Below, piece after piece: positions 55,166 through 62,846 of a stretch of DNA of 64,000 bases. Positions within the stretch are counted from its first letter, which is position 1. Each line of letters begins with the position of its first letter. Below the pieces are notes generated by a model. It saw only the letters and a list, made by a program, of their open reading frames with translations. It had not been told where the DNA came from and searched no databases. The DNA lies in NCBI GenBank assembly GCA_025961275.1, contig JAOQNJ010000001.1, forward strand, positions 4,051,353 through 4,115,352. The letters are read 5' to 3'. The stretch comes from Providencia alcalifaciens. GTDB taxonomy: Bacteria; Pseudomonadota; Gammaproteobacteria; Enterobacterales; Enterobacteriaceae. The position numbers and the translations under genes were made by a program.

Positions 55166-55213
55166 CCATAAAAAATAATTGCCAATTATATATAACTAGT
55201 AATTATTTTAAAC

Positions 55214-55414
55214 CTAGTGATTTTTTTTATTTGTCGTTTTTTCATTTTTAACTATTTTTTCTCTTGCTTCATCTGCAATCTCGGTAATCATTTCTAGAAC
55301 AATTTGCATATCGCATGCATTGCATGTTTCTAAACTACCCAATTTAGCAATAACACTAATACGTTCAAATGCTATTGCTTCCTTTAAAAAATCACTCATA
55401 TTCAAATATCTCAT
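55214..55414 (-). CDS. Small SOS-controlled protein, candidate antirepressor (Tum position)
   Basis: 66 residues from ATG 55414, or 61 from ATG 55399 (MSDFLKEAIAFERISVIAKL), which leaves more room after the promoter. Helical and charged, with NACDMQIVLEMITEIADEAR and a Lys-rich tail. No family recognised. A perfect LexA box lies 6 bases upstream of 55414. In coliphage 186 the SOS-induced tum antirepressor gene occupies the same place, downstream of the replication gene and outside the early operon; this protein is shorter than Tum (146). Role inferred from site and position. Confidence 0.6.
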   Translation of the reverse strand: MRYLNMSDFLKEAIAFERISVIAKLGSLETCNACDMQIVLEMITEIADEAREKIVKNEKTTNKKNH

Positions 55415-55419
55415 CTGTA

Positions 55420-55439
55420 TACTGTGGATATATACAGTA
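55420..55439 (-). promoter_or_regulatory. LexA (SOS) box
   Basis: TACTGTGGATATATACAGTA matches the enterobacterial LexA consensus, with CTGT-N8-ACAG intact and both outer TA/TA pairs. It overlaps the presumed promoter of the leftward small gene. Confidence 0.9.
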
Positions 55440-55530
55440 TATATAAATATTGCTTTTTGGAAACCCTATAAAGATAAATAATAAAAAAATATTTGTAATT
55501 ATAGGGTTACGTAATCTTTTTGCGACTCAT

Positions 55531-55556
55531 CACTATCGTGACATGTCACGATAGTG
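55531..55556. repeat. Perfect 26-bp palindrome with GTGACATGTCAC centre
   Basis: The 26 bases are their own reverse complement, centred on GTGACATGTCAC (55538-55549), with six T immediately to the right. The same 12-bp core recurs at 55570-55581 and at 32809-32820 near attL. It separates the replication operon from the SOS gene. Confidence 0.8.
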
Positions 55557-55560
55557 TTTT

Positions 55561-55935
55561 TTATTGCTCGTGACATGTCACGTTCATTTTTATTCTCGCA
55601 GAACTTAAAGAAAACTCATTATGTCCTTTCGTTAGCCAGCACTCAGAATCACCCGCGAGGCAACATTCATTCACTGGCAAATTATCACCACATTTTTTGC
55701 AGCTAGATTTTGATAACTCTTCAAGCAGTTTATTCAGTCGCTCAGCATCTTGGCGTATCAGTAACTGAATATATTCGCCAACTTCGTATGGGTCTTTCCC
55801 TGGTCTACGTAATACGCAATTTTTTTTCACCATCTCTAATTCTTGAACATCAACAATCAGCTCAAATTTAGTTTCTTTGCTCTCTTTTTGTCGCTTACGT
55901 TGAGCCGCTTTGCGTTCTGCTGCTGTCATTGCCAT
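55561..55935 (-). CDS. Prophage protein with Cys cluster, last gene of the early operon
   Basis: 124 residues. A basic N terminus (AERKAAQRKRQKESKETKFE) precedes a helical part (EYIQLLIRQDAERLNKLLEE) and a Cys-rich end (SCKKCGDNLPVNECC ... CWL ... C) that could bind zinc. The ribbon-helix-helix-like first half suggests a DNA-binding accessory. It overlaps the 3' end of the replication gene by 41 bases. Not identified further. Confidence 0.7.
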   Translation of the reverse strand: MAMTAAERKAAQRKRQKESKETKFELIVDVQELEMVKKNCVLRRPGKDPYEVGEYIQLLIRQDAERLNKLLEELSKSSCKKCGDNLPVNECCLAGDSECWLTKGHNEFSLSSARIKMNVTCHEQ

Positions 55936-58054
55936 TTTCTTTAATCCTCTGCTGAATACGGACCATTGATTGACTCAATCTATCTCGTACTTTTTGCCGT
56001 TTATCAGATTTACTGACGATTGTTTGAATGTGGCCATTCTCGTAAAACTTCACGCTTTGGCCGTTCTCTGTATAAATTGCCCCTTTTGCAACTGAATGGA
56101 TCATGAAAGGGTCTTTTTCGGGGTCTAAAGTGATGCCAATTTCTTTGGCTTTTCTCACAATATCGGGAATGGATGATTTTTTATCTTTAATCGTCCTCCG
56201 TACCTGCGTACAGTTATTGACAGAACTCCAAGGGGCGCTAATCGCGCCATCAAAAGCAACCTCCGCTATCGCGTCGGCTAACTTCGGCACAATCTGCCAG
56301 CTCTTAACGCGGGTAATTAGAGGGGAGTCATCACCAACTAAGGTGCAATAAACACCCTTGATACAATCGACGGGTTCACCGTAAGTGTTGGTTTTTTCTT
56401 CGCGCTCATACCATAGACGAGCGATAAGGTCAGCACGGCGCACGAACGCGCCACCTTGTAATTTTGTATACTCGCCCCAGTTACTTGTATCCGCTGCTTT
56501 CTGAACCTGTGCAAAGTCAATGTCTAAACCCTCTGAGGCTTCCGTATCATCACCCATGCGACGCAATTCACGCCATACGGAAACAGGTGCACCGCCAATT
56601 TGTTGGAACTGGCGAATTTTCCAATGAGATGCCCAAGCCGAAACTGAACGCGCCATGTCTTTACACTTCTGACCTGATTCCTTATCAATTTCATCATCCA
56701 TCGCATAGCCATCGATATTCTTTGATATGTACTTGGCGATATAGCCTGTTGCACTACCTTTGCGTTCATCGATAGGCTCAACGTGAAAACGCGCTCTTAA
56801 TGCTTTTGGCGTTTTAAGTTCGGCTCTATCTTCTAATCTTGCATAATGACGAAAAATATCACGTAGCTTTTCTTTTTGTTCAGGCTGAACAAATAGCAAC
56901 ATATGCCAGTGCGGCGTACCATCATGATGTGGCTCAGTGACACGAAAGCCAAAGACGCGAATACCTGCGCGACTATATGACGCACGAATTTTCGCCCACA
57001 CATTACACAGATATTTTTGTGTTGTGCGAGGGTCGCAGCCCATCCAATTTTCAACAAAGCCGCCTGCTTGATACGCTGAATGATATTTTGATGGGGCGGT
57101 AATTGTGTAAAATTCACCGTCGCAGCCCATTTCTTTTGCAAGGTCTTCAAAGCCCCGCATTCTGGCCATAAGCTCGCAACGACGAACCGCCGGATTAGCT
57201 ACGCTAGCCAATACCATTTTGGTCAGCTCTGTTCTATTACCGTCTTCGTCTTGTAATTCAAAGTCTTTGAGAAATTGCCAATTAGAACGCTTTTGCTCTA
57301 TCCAACGGTGTAATGTAGTGCGGGAAACATAAGGTGATGCAGACTTTTGAACCTGACCAATAGCAATTGCTAAATGTTCACGCTTGATATCACACAGGCG
57401 TTTCAAACGACGGTACCACCATGCAATATCGAACATGCGCAGAAGTGCAGCACATAATTGGTCATCGGTAGGTTTATCACGACCTTTGGTAAATTGTTGC
57501 CAGTAAGGCGGCTGTGTTCCTGCTTGTAGTGTTAATTTAGCCAGCAACATGTAAACATTATCTAGACGCTCGCGAGCTTCGTGTTCATCTTTTGGATCAT
57601 GATTAACGAATTGCTCCGTCACAGATTGATAGTTGTTACTCATAAAATTGGCGATATCATTTGCTAATGATTTGATAACCGTTCTATCTAACTGCGCAAT
57701 ATTTTCGAGTTGTTCAATAAAAGGGAATGGTTCATTACCTGATGCATGATGTTTAAATTCATACTGTTTCATCACACATTCGAATCGTGGCAATACATTC
57801 TTAGCAGTTTTGCGTAAAAACTCATTGGCACGACGACGACCAGATTTTTTAAATGTCTTGGCGTATTTAGTAGCAAAATAAATAGAGAGAAAATCAGGAA
57901 CGTGCGAGATCACTTCATGACGCCATTCGGCATCATCTTTGTTTGCGTCAAACATAATGCGCTCAGCCAGAGTCGCGCTTTTTGGCAACTCCGGCTGATT
58001 CGCTTCCTGATTGCGACGTATTGAAATATATACGTCGCTGTTGTGTTCCATCAT
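55895..58054 (-). CDS. Rolling-circle replication endonuclease gpA-like
   Basis: 719 residues of the P2 gpA family. The HUH motif appears as PHHDGTPHWHMLLFVQP near residue 380, and the paired catalytic tyrosines as GYIAKYISKNID near 440. It nicks the phage origin, which in P2 lies inside the A gene itself, and starts rolling-circle replication. Main gene of the early leftward operon after cox-cII. Confidence 0.93.
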   Translation of the reverse strand: MMEHNSDVYISIRRNQEANQPELPKSATLAERIMFDANKDDAEWRHEVISHVPDFLSIYFATKYAKTFKKSGRRRANEFLRKTAKNVLPRFECVMKQYEFKHHASGNEPFPFIEQLENIAQLDRTVIKSLANDIANFMSNNYQSVTEQFVNHDPKDEHEARERLDNVYMLLAKLTLQAGTQPPYWQQFTKGRDKPTDDQLCAALLRMFDIAWWYRRLKRLCDIKREHLAIAIGQVQKSASPYVSRTTLHRWIEQKRSNWQFLKDFELQDEDGNRTELTKMVLASVANPAVRRCELMARMRGFEDLAKEMGCDGEFYTITAPSKYHSAYQAGGFVENWMGCDPRTTQKYLCNVWAKIRASYSRAGIRVFGFRVTEPHHDGTPHWHMLLFVQPEQKEKLRDIFRHYARLEDRAELKTPKALRARFHVEPIDERKGSATGYIAKYISKNIDGYAMDDEIDKESGQKCKDMARSVSAWASHWKIRQFQQIGGAPVSVWRELRRMGDDTEASEGLDIDFAQVQKAADTSNWGEYTKLQGGAFVRRADLIARLWYEREEKTNTYGEPVDCIKGVYCTLVGDDSPLITRVKSWQIVPKLADAIAEVAFDGAISAPWSSVNNCTQVRRTIKDKKSSIPDIVRKAKEIGITLDPEKDPFMIHSVAKGAIYTENGQSVKFYENGHIQTIVSKSDKRQKVRDRLSQSMVRIQQRIKENGNDSSRTQSGST

Positions 58055-58260
58055 TTACCACCTACATCATGGTTTAAATGTTCTGGCTTGAATGTTGCCC
58101 AATAACCTTCATTGCGCGATTCAACCTTTGTTTTCCCACATTTATTGCAGCCGTAATGAAAATCGATATATGGCTGTAATCCATTCAATGACTGGAATTG
58201 ATGCAGTTCTTTTTTATATAAAGTCCATTTATGCAAACCAACAAGGCAAAATAATTTCAT
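58051..58260 (-). CDS. Small zinc-ribbon-like prophage protein
   Basis: 69 residues with FCLVGLHKWTLYKK and YGCNKCGKTKVES, a His/Cys arrangement suggesting one bound zinc. Such short proteins are frequent upstream of replication genes in P2-like prophages; function unknown. Overlaps the replication gene by 4 bases. Confidence 0.72.
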   Translation of the reverse strand: MKLFCLVGLHKWTLYKKELHQFQSLNGLQPYIDFHYGCNKCGKTKVESRNEGYWATFKPEHLNHDVGGK

Positions 58261-58499
58261 TGCGCCACCGCCTGATTTTCAATGTGATTAATTTCGCTTT
58301 CGATTAACTGACTAATAGCGGCGTAATCTGGTTTTTCTTGCAGTACATACATTTGCAACTTACGCAATCTCGACGCGTAGCGGTCATTGCAAACTTGGCG
58401 TTCATCGTTACGATTCCAGCTAATGCAACCATCAATTAAAATTATATCGCTTGAAGTCGCATCAAAAACGGGTGTGAATGTTGGTTCTGGTATATTCAT
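58257..58499 (-). CDS. Hypothetical early prophage protein
   Basis: 80 residues: FDATSSDIILIDGCISWNRN, then a helical part (RYASRLRKLQMYVLQEKPDY). No family recognised. Overlaps the zinc-ribbon gene by 4 bases, so part of the early operon. Confidence 0.7.
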   Translation of the reverse strand: MNIPEPTFTPVFDATSSDIILIDGCISWNRNDERQVCNDRYASRLRKLQMYVLQEKPDYAAISQLIESEINHIENQAVAQ

Positions 58500-58569
58500 T
58501 TATTTAATTCCTAAATTTAGAGTGTAAAAATCCCTGACGCGCTAACGTCATTTAATTTATTTGGTTAAT

Positions 58570-58920
58570 TTAATTAAGTGGTAATGTCAGATTTTTTGGT
58601 AATAATGCACTTGCGGCCTTAATATAGTTAATAGACTTAACCATATTAAATATTTCTTTTGATGTTAAATCTTCAAACTGGCAATCATGACGTTCTTTAT
58701 CAATTCCTGACATGTAAAATATAATGCCTAATAATTTTTTATTATTTTCGTAATCATCATTAAAACGGTCACGCATTTCTTTCATAAACAATTTTAATTC
58801 TTGATTGCTTAAACCTAATTTTTTTGATTTAACTTCAGCAACCTTATTCATTCCGTGTGCGCGTTGCTGAATACTCATAGGCATATAACGTTGTTCTAGT
58901 AATGCTGGATTCTGTTGCAT
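58570..58920 (-). CDS. Hypothetical early prophage protein (DUF5347-like?)
   Basis: 116 residues from ATG 58920 (AAGGTGAC 4-5 bases upstream; the open frame further upstream belongs to the preceding small gene region). SIQQRAHGMNKVAEVKSKKL and LKLFMKEMRDRFNDDYENNK, then a helical end with INYIKAASALLPKNLTLPLN. Similar proteins occur in Xenorhabdus, Proteus and Providencia prophages; the DUF number is from memory. Function unknown. Confidence 0.68.
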   Translation of the reverse strand: MQQNPALLEQRYMPMSIQQRAHGMNKVAEVKSKKLGLSNQELKLFMKEMRDRFNDDYENNKKLLGIIFYMSGIDKERHDCQFEDLTSKEIFNMVKSINYIKAASALLPKNLTLPLN

Positions 58921-58931
58921 AGTGTCACCTT

Positions 58932-59087
58932 TTATATTCTTGCGATTAAATAAATAACTGCGAATAAAAGAACAGGAACAATATATTTTAATGAACCATC
59001 TTTTATATTTGCGTTTTTTACTTCTACACATTTAAATGAATCGCCAGTAACTTTATATTTGTACTGCTGTTTATGTGCTTGAGTCAT
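58932..59087 (-). CDS. 51-residue membrane protein of the early operon
   Basis: ATG at 59087, TAA at 58932-58934: TQAHKQQYKYKVTGDSFKCV, then EVKNANIKDGSLKYIV and one hydrophobic helix ending FAVIYLIARI. It fills exactly the space between its neighbours (11 bases on each side), so it is very likely real despite its size. Single C-terminal helix with the bulk in the cytosol; function unknown. Confidence 0.65.
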   Translation of the reverse strand: MTQAHKQQYKYKVTGDSFKCVEVKNANIKDGSLKYIVPVLLFAVIYLIARI

Positions 59088-59097
59088 TTTTCAACCC

Positions 59098-59403
59098 TTA
59101 AAATGGAATTTCATCGTTAAATAGAATTTCATTCATACAATGGTCGTGATATATTTTTGCGTTAAACTCGAAGTTTAACTCTGTTCTTATATCAATTAAC
59201 ACTTCATACACTGCATCAATTCCTAAGTTATAGTTTTCCATATATAAGAAAAGGCAGCTGAGCACATCTTTTTTCAATTGAGACTTATATTTACTTCTAT
59301 TGAGAATATTTGCTGTATTTTCTTTTATCTCTCTTTCTTTCAAATCACGGCGTTCCTTTATTACTTCCGCTAATCTTTCTAACGCACTTTTTTCATTATA
59401 CAT
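59098..59403 (-). CDS. Hypothetical early prophage protein
   Basis: 101 residues from ATG 59403 (a GTG two codons upstream overlaps the cII stop). Charged N-terminal helix (ALERLAEVIKERRDLKEREI), then KKDVLSCLFLYMENYNLGID and an acidic end. No family recognised. Directly after cII in the early operon. Confidence 0.68.
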   Translation of the reverse strand: MYNEKSALERLAEVIKERRDLKEREIKENTANILNRSKYKSQLKKDVLSCLFLYMENYNLGIDAVYEVLIDIRTELNFEFNAKIYHDHCMNEILFNDEIPF

Positions 59404-59405
59404 AA

Positions 59406-59915
59406 TCACACCATTGCTTGACTGAATCCCACAACGGTATCAATCGCTGATACAAACGCAGGGGATGAATGTAAACGGGCTGAAATTGTCACACCAACTA
59501 ATGCTAAACAACGGATCGCATTATTTACGCTCTGTTTAATTTCAGCGGAACGGGTACTATTGATATGACCACCTAAGACCGCTGCACTCGCTAACTTTCC
59601 CACTTCGGCTGTCGCCTTTAGAACATAAGCAGGGAAATTACTTTCACATGCATTATTTAAAGGTACTGATGGCTGGCATTGAAGCTGTTCTAATAAACCA
59701 TCAACCAGCGTTGCATCTTCTGTTGTTTCAGTAACCTTAATCAAATCATCCCAAGTAAATTTATGGGGCTGCTCAGGATTTAACTTGTTACGCAACATTT
59801 GCGCATTCATGCCGATTGCTTCCGCCACTTGCACAAGATCACCTTTATGCTTAATCGCAAAAGCACGACAGGCATTATCAAAGTGCGCTTGTTTGGAAAC
59901 CTGATAATCAAACAT
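59406..59915 (-). CDS. CII-family phage regulatory protein
   Basis: 169 residues: an HTH-like N-terminal half (FDNACRAFAIKHKGDLVQVA, EAIGMNAQMLRNKLNPEQPH, KFTWDDLIKVTETTEDATLV) and a C-terminal helical domain (IKQSVNNAIRCLALVGVTIS). It matches the 186 CII type, an activator that favours establishment of lysogeny by turning on cI. Second gene of the early operon, after cox. Confidence 0.85.
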   Translation of the reverse strand: MFDYQVSKQAHFDNACRAFAIKHKGDLVQVAEAIGMNAQMLRNKLNPEQPHKFTWDDLIKVTETTEDATLVDGLLEQLQCQPSVPLNNACESNFPAYVLKATAEVGKLASAAVLGGHINSTRSAEIKQSVNNAIRCLALVGVTISARLHSSPAFVSAIDTVVGFSQAMV

Positions 59916-59944
59916 AGCTTTTATTCTCCTAAAACGAATAATGA

Positions 59945-60169
59945 CTACGCTTGAAGCGAAACATCACAGCCTTTCGATGCATCGGTATAAAGCGCAAGTA
60001 GGTTAATCAGGACTTTTCCTCGTTTCATATCAGCAGATTTGCCACGGACGGGCAAACGGCCATCGGCAATCATGTCGCGTATGGTTGATTTAGAAAGCCC
60101 TGAGTGCTGGCTAAATGCCTCAATTGTGAGGTAAGGGGATGGAATGTTAATTGAAATTGTAGGTCTCAT
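59945..60169 (-). CDS. Cox/Apl-like excisionase and repressor
   Basis: 74 residues with a MerR-type winged helix: YLTIEAFSQHSGLSKSTIRD, MIADGRLPVRGKSADMKRGK. Cox/Apl proteins bend attachment DNA for excision and damp the lysogenic promoter. First leftward gene from the CI switch region. Confidence 0.87.
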   Translation of the reverse strand: MRPTISINIPSPYLTIEAFSQHSGLSKSTIRDMIADGRLPVRGKSADMKRGKVLINLLALYTDASKGCDVSLQA

Positions 60170-60205
60170 AAGGCAAAATCTCCGGTTAGTGTTCTATTCA
60201 GTGTT

Positions 60206-60304
60206 ATTCGCATTTATTCGTTGTTGACGAATTTATGGGTTAAATCTACTTCGCTTTAAACGAATTGTCAAATTAAAAAGCATCTATTTTGTTTTTAGCG
60301 AATT
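60206..60304. promoter_or_regulatory. CI/Cox switch region with repeated ATTCG/CGAAT half-sites
   Basis: Between the divergent cox-like and cI genes. ATTCG at 60206-60210, a dyad ATTCGT-N5-ACGAAT at 60216-60232, TTCG-N7-CGAA at 60250-60264, and CGAATT at 60299-60304 just before the cI ATG. These are candidate CI operators at the early and lysogenic promoters. Confidence 0.62.
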
Positions 60305-60316
60305 AATGAGGTTCTA

Positions 60317-60907
60317 ATGAAGAGTCTGAGTGATTTTGTTTCTTGCGAAAATAGCGGTGAAGTTTTAGACAGAATTATGGAAGCTTACGGTTTCTCTTCT
60401 AAAATGATGATGGCCGAACATTTTAATATGGGAGCTAGTAGTCTTTCAGGAAGGTATAAGCGCAACATATTTCCAGCCGATATGGTTATCAGATGCATTC
60501 ATGAGACAGGTGCAAATCTTGAATGGCTAGCATGGGGTACAGGTAATCCTTTTGATAATGAAAGAATTGACTTACTTCGCTTGACTAATTTCAAACTACT
60601 TGAAGGTAAGTTACAACAAGCTAGTGGCGTGATGTTCGATAAAGTGATGTTATCGCCTAAGAAGTTGCTACCTAGTGAACCTATAAGTATTCAAATTGAT
60701 GGTGACTATTATATTATTGATAAAGTTTTTTCAGATGTATTCGATGGTAAATGGTTAGTTGATATTGAAGGAAAGATAAGCATTAGAGAGCTTACTCGCA
60801 TACCAATTCAGCGCGTTCGTGTCTCTGGCGTTGGCATGGCATTTGATTGTGAATTAAAAGATTTAACAATACTTGGGCGGGTAATAAAAGAGATAAAGGA
60901 TTATTAA
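60317..60907 (+). CDS. CI repressor of the 186 type
   Basis: 196 residues (186 CI 192). The N-terminal Phage_CI_repr domain reads DRIMEAYGFSSKMMMAEHFN, MGASSLSGRYKRNIFPADMV, IRCIHETGANLEWLAWGTG; the C-terminal oligomerisation domain follows (PISIQIDGDYYIIDKVFSDV). No Ser-Lys autocleavage pair is evident, so SOS induction would need a separate antirepressor, in line with the LexA-controlled gene at 55214. GAGG precedes the ATG. Confidence 0.85.
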   Translation: MKSLSDFVSCENSGEVLDRIMEAYGFSSKMMMAEHFNMGASSLSGRYKRNIFPADMVIRCIHETGANLEWLAWGTGNPFDNERIDLLRLTNFKLLEGKLQQASGVMFDKVMLSPKKLLPSEPISIQIDGDYYIIDKVFSDVFDGKWLVDIEGKISIRELTRIPIQRVRVSGVGMAFDCELKDLTILGRVIKEIKDY

Positions 60908-60909
60908 AT

Positions 60910-61836
60910 ATGAAAGTAATTTTACTAATTATAAAGATATTTATTATTGCCTTATTAGTTATTTTTTTTGCAGGGGGAGTGGCATCTCTATCAGTAACGC
61001 CAAGTATTGGCGGAACTGTATTTTTACTAATTATTACAGCAACACTTATTGCTGGCTTATCCCGTTGGTGGTTCTTTTCTAAGAAAAAGAAAGAAAAAAA
61101 ACAGGAACAACCAACCAGAGTAAAGAGCGATGTAGAAGAGCAGGTTGTAAAAGAATTTTCTCAGAGACCCATACTCACTCAACCAAATGATGCTACGCCT
61201 CCACCTAGAATTGTCACAGTTGATGAGGTACATGAAGAGCTAATAAAGACTTATGTTATGGAGAATGATAAATCGCTCATCTGGCAAGGTACAACAAAGC
61301 TTGCATCATTTAAAGTTGCTGATGTCAGAGATAAAACATATGGAATTATAACTAGTCTTATCATAAAAAATGATGGTGAATTTTATTTGCAAATAACAGA
61401 CCCAGAGACTGGGGAAGTAACAGAAATAAAAGAAAAAGAAATACAAACAAAAATTACTGTTGGCTCGACTCGATATGATTTCGTTGAGTTATGTCGAAAG
61501 GTTTTCAAACTAGATTTACATGAAATGTTCGAGTATGCCAAAAATATTAGATATGAAGCCAAAGAGTTACATTTAGTGACTGAATTTCCACCTATTAAAT
61601 CAATGTTTACTTATATTTCAGGCTCAGGTAAAAATAAAAGAACCATAGATATAGCCCAATATTTCAAAAATGGTTACGGCGATGAGTATATTGGTGGCTT
61701 CTGTTATACAAGAATGGAACACCGAACGTTTGCAGTAAGCCGAATCCAAACAATGATATCTAGTGATGGTCATAAAAAATATTACTTTCATGATTGGTTA
61801 AAAAATGTTGCTGGCATAAATAGTAATGGCAATTAA
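60910..61836 (+). CDS. Membrane protein with C-terminal WYL-like domain, lysogenic operon cargo
   Basis: 308 residues. Two membrane helices (about 5-28 and 34-54) end in WWFFSKKKKEKKQEQ; a linker follows, then a soluble part from about 110. Residues 230-285 (MFTYISGSGKNKRTIDIAQY, YIGGFCYTRMEHRTFAVSRI) follow the WYL pattern, where a Y/C-containing strand and the R-T-F...R-I end bind a ligand. The gene begins 2 bases after cI and overlaps int by 11 bases, so it is expressed in the lysogen. 186 has an unassigned gene (orf69) at this place. Superinfection exclusion or phage sensing is my inference. Confidence 0.7.
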   Translation: MKVILLIIKIFIIALLVIFFAGGVASLSVTPSIGGTVFLLIITATLIAGLSRWWFFSKKKKEKKQEQPTRVKSDVEEQVVKEFSQRPILTQPNDATPPPRIVTVDEVHEELIKTYVMENDKSLIWQGTTKLASFKVADVRDKTYGIITSLIIKNDGEFYLQITDPETGEVTEIKEKEIQTKITVGSTRYDFVELCRKVFKLDLHEMFEYAKNIRYEAKELHLVTEFPPIKSMFTYISGSGKNKRTIDIAQYFKNGYGDEYIGGFCYTRMEHRTFAVSRIQTMISSDGHKKYYFHDWLKNVAGINSNGN

Positions 61837-62845
61837 AAAACAGCCTGATGGGCGTTGGCAAGTTGAGTTATATCCCAATGGTCGAACAGGAAAGCGCATT
61901 CGAAAACTATTCACTACTAAAGGTGAAGCTCTTGCATATGAGCGCCATATTATTGAGCAAACGGAAGATAAACCGTGGCTTGGTGAAAAACAAGATAGGC
62001 GAAAGTTAACTGAACTTGTTGATACTTGGTATCGTGCACATGGTGTAACACTTGGTGATGGTGAAAAACGTCAATCACTTATGATCTTTGCTTGCGATGC
62101 AATGGGTGATCCGTTAGCTACTGAATTTAATGCCAAGATATTTTCGGTATACCGTGAAAAGCGCTTAAGCGGTGAAATAACCCGTACTGAGCGTTTAAAA
62201 ACAGTCACACCGCGTACGGTCAATTTAGAATTGGCGTATTTTAGAGCCATGTTTAATGAGTTGATTCGTCTTGATGAGTGGGGCTTAGAGCACCCGTTAG
62301 CCAAAGTTCGTTCTTATAAAACTGACGAACAAGAAATGGCATTTTTAACTGATGATGAAATTAAACTGTTATTAGCTGAATGTGAAAATAGTTCATCGGC
62401 TGATTTAATCCATGTGGTTAAAATTTGTTTGGCGTCAGGTGCAAGGTGGTCGGAAGCTGAGAATTTAACCGCTATACAGATTCGAAATAATACGGTGACT
62501 TTTACTAAGACAAAAGGAAAACGCAACCGTTCTATTCCTATTAGTGAAGAATTAATTGCAGAATTACCGAAAGCGAAAGGCTCAAAGCGGTTATTTAAAT
62601 CCTGCTATTCTGCATTTCGTTCTGCTTTTAGTCGTACTGGTATTGAGTTACCCGAACGACAATCATCACATGTTTTACGCCACACCTTTGCATCCCACTT
62701 TATGATGTCCGGTGGAAATATTTTAGTATTACAAAGAATCCTTGGCCATACTGATATCAAAATGACAATGCGGTATGCCCATTTCGCCCCAGATCATCTT
62801 AATGATGCACTGGTTTATAATCCTTTGGTGAAGTTGAAGAAATAG
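61826..62845 (+). CDS. int: Tyrosine-recombinase integrase
   Basis: 339 residues. N-terminal arm-binding region (PDGRWQVELYPNGRTGKRIR), core-binding domain, and a catalytic domain with R207 (ASGARWSEAENL), H282 and R285 (SHVLRHTFASHF), H308 (RILGHTDIKMT) and the nucleophile Y317 (MRYAHFAPDHL). All key residues are present. It inserts and excises the prophage at tRNA-Ile2. It lies one gene away from attR and is transcribed toward it. Confidence 0.95.
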   Translation: MAIKKQPDGRWQVELYPNGRTGKRIRKLFTTKGEALAYERHIIEQTEDKPWLGEKQDRRKLTELVDTWYRAHGVTLGDGEKRQSLMIFACDAMGDPLATEFNAKIFSVYREKRLSGEITRTERLKTVTPRTVNLELAYFRAMFNELIRLDEWGLEHPLAKVRSYKTDEQEMAFLTDDEIKLLLAECENSSSADLIHVVKICLASGARWSEAENLTAIQIRNNTVTFTKTKGKRNRSIPISEELIAELPKAKGSKRLFKSCYSAFRSAFSRTGIELPERQSSHVLRHTFASHFMMSGGNILVLQRILGHTDIKMTMRYAHFAPDHLNDALVYNPLVKLKK

Positions 62846-62846
62846 A

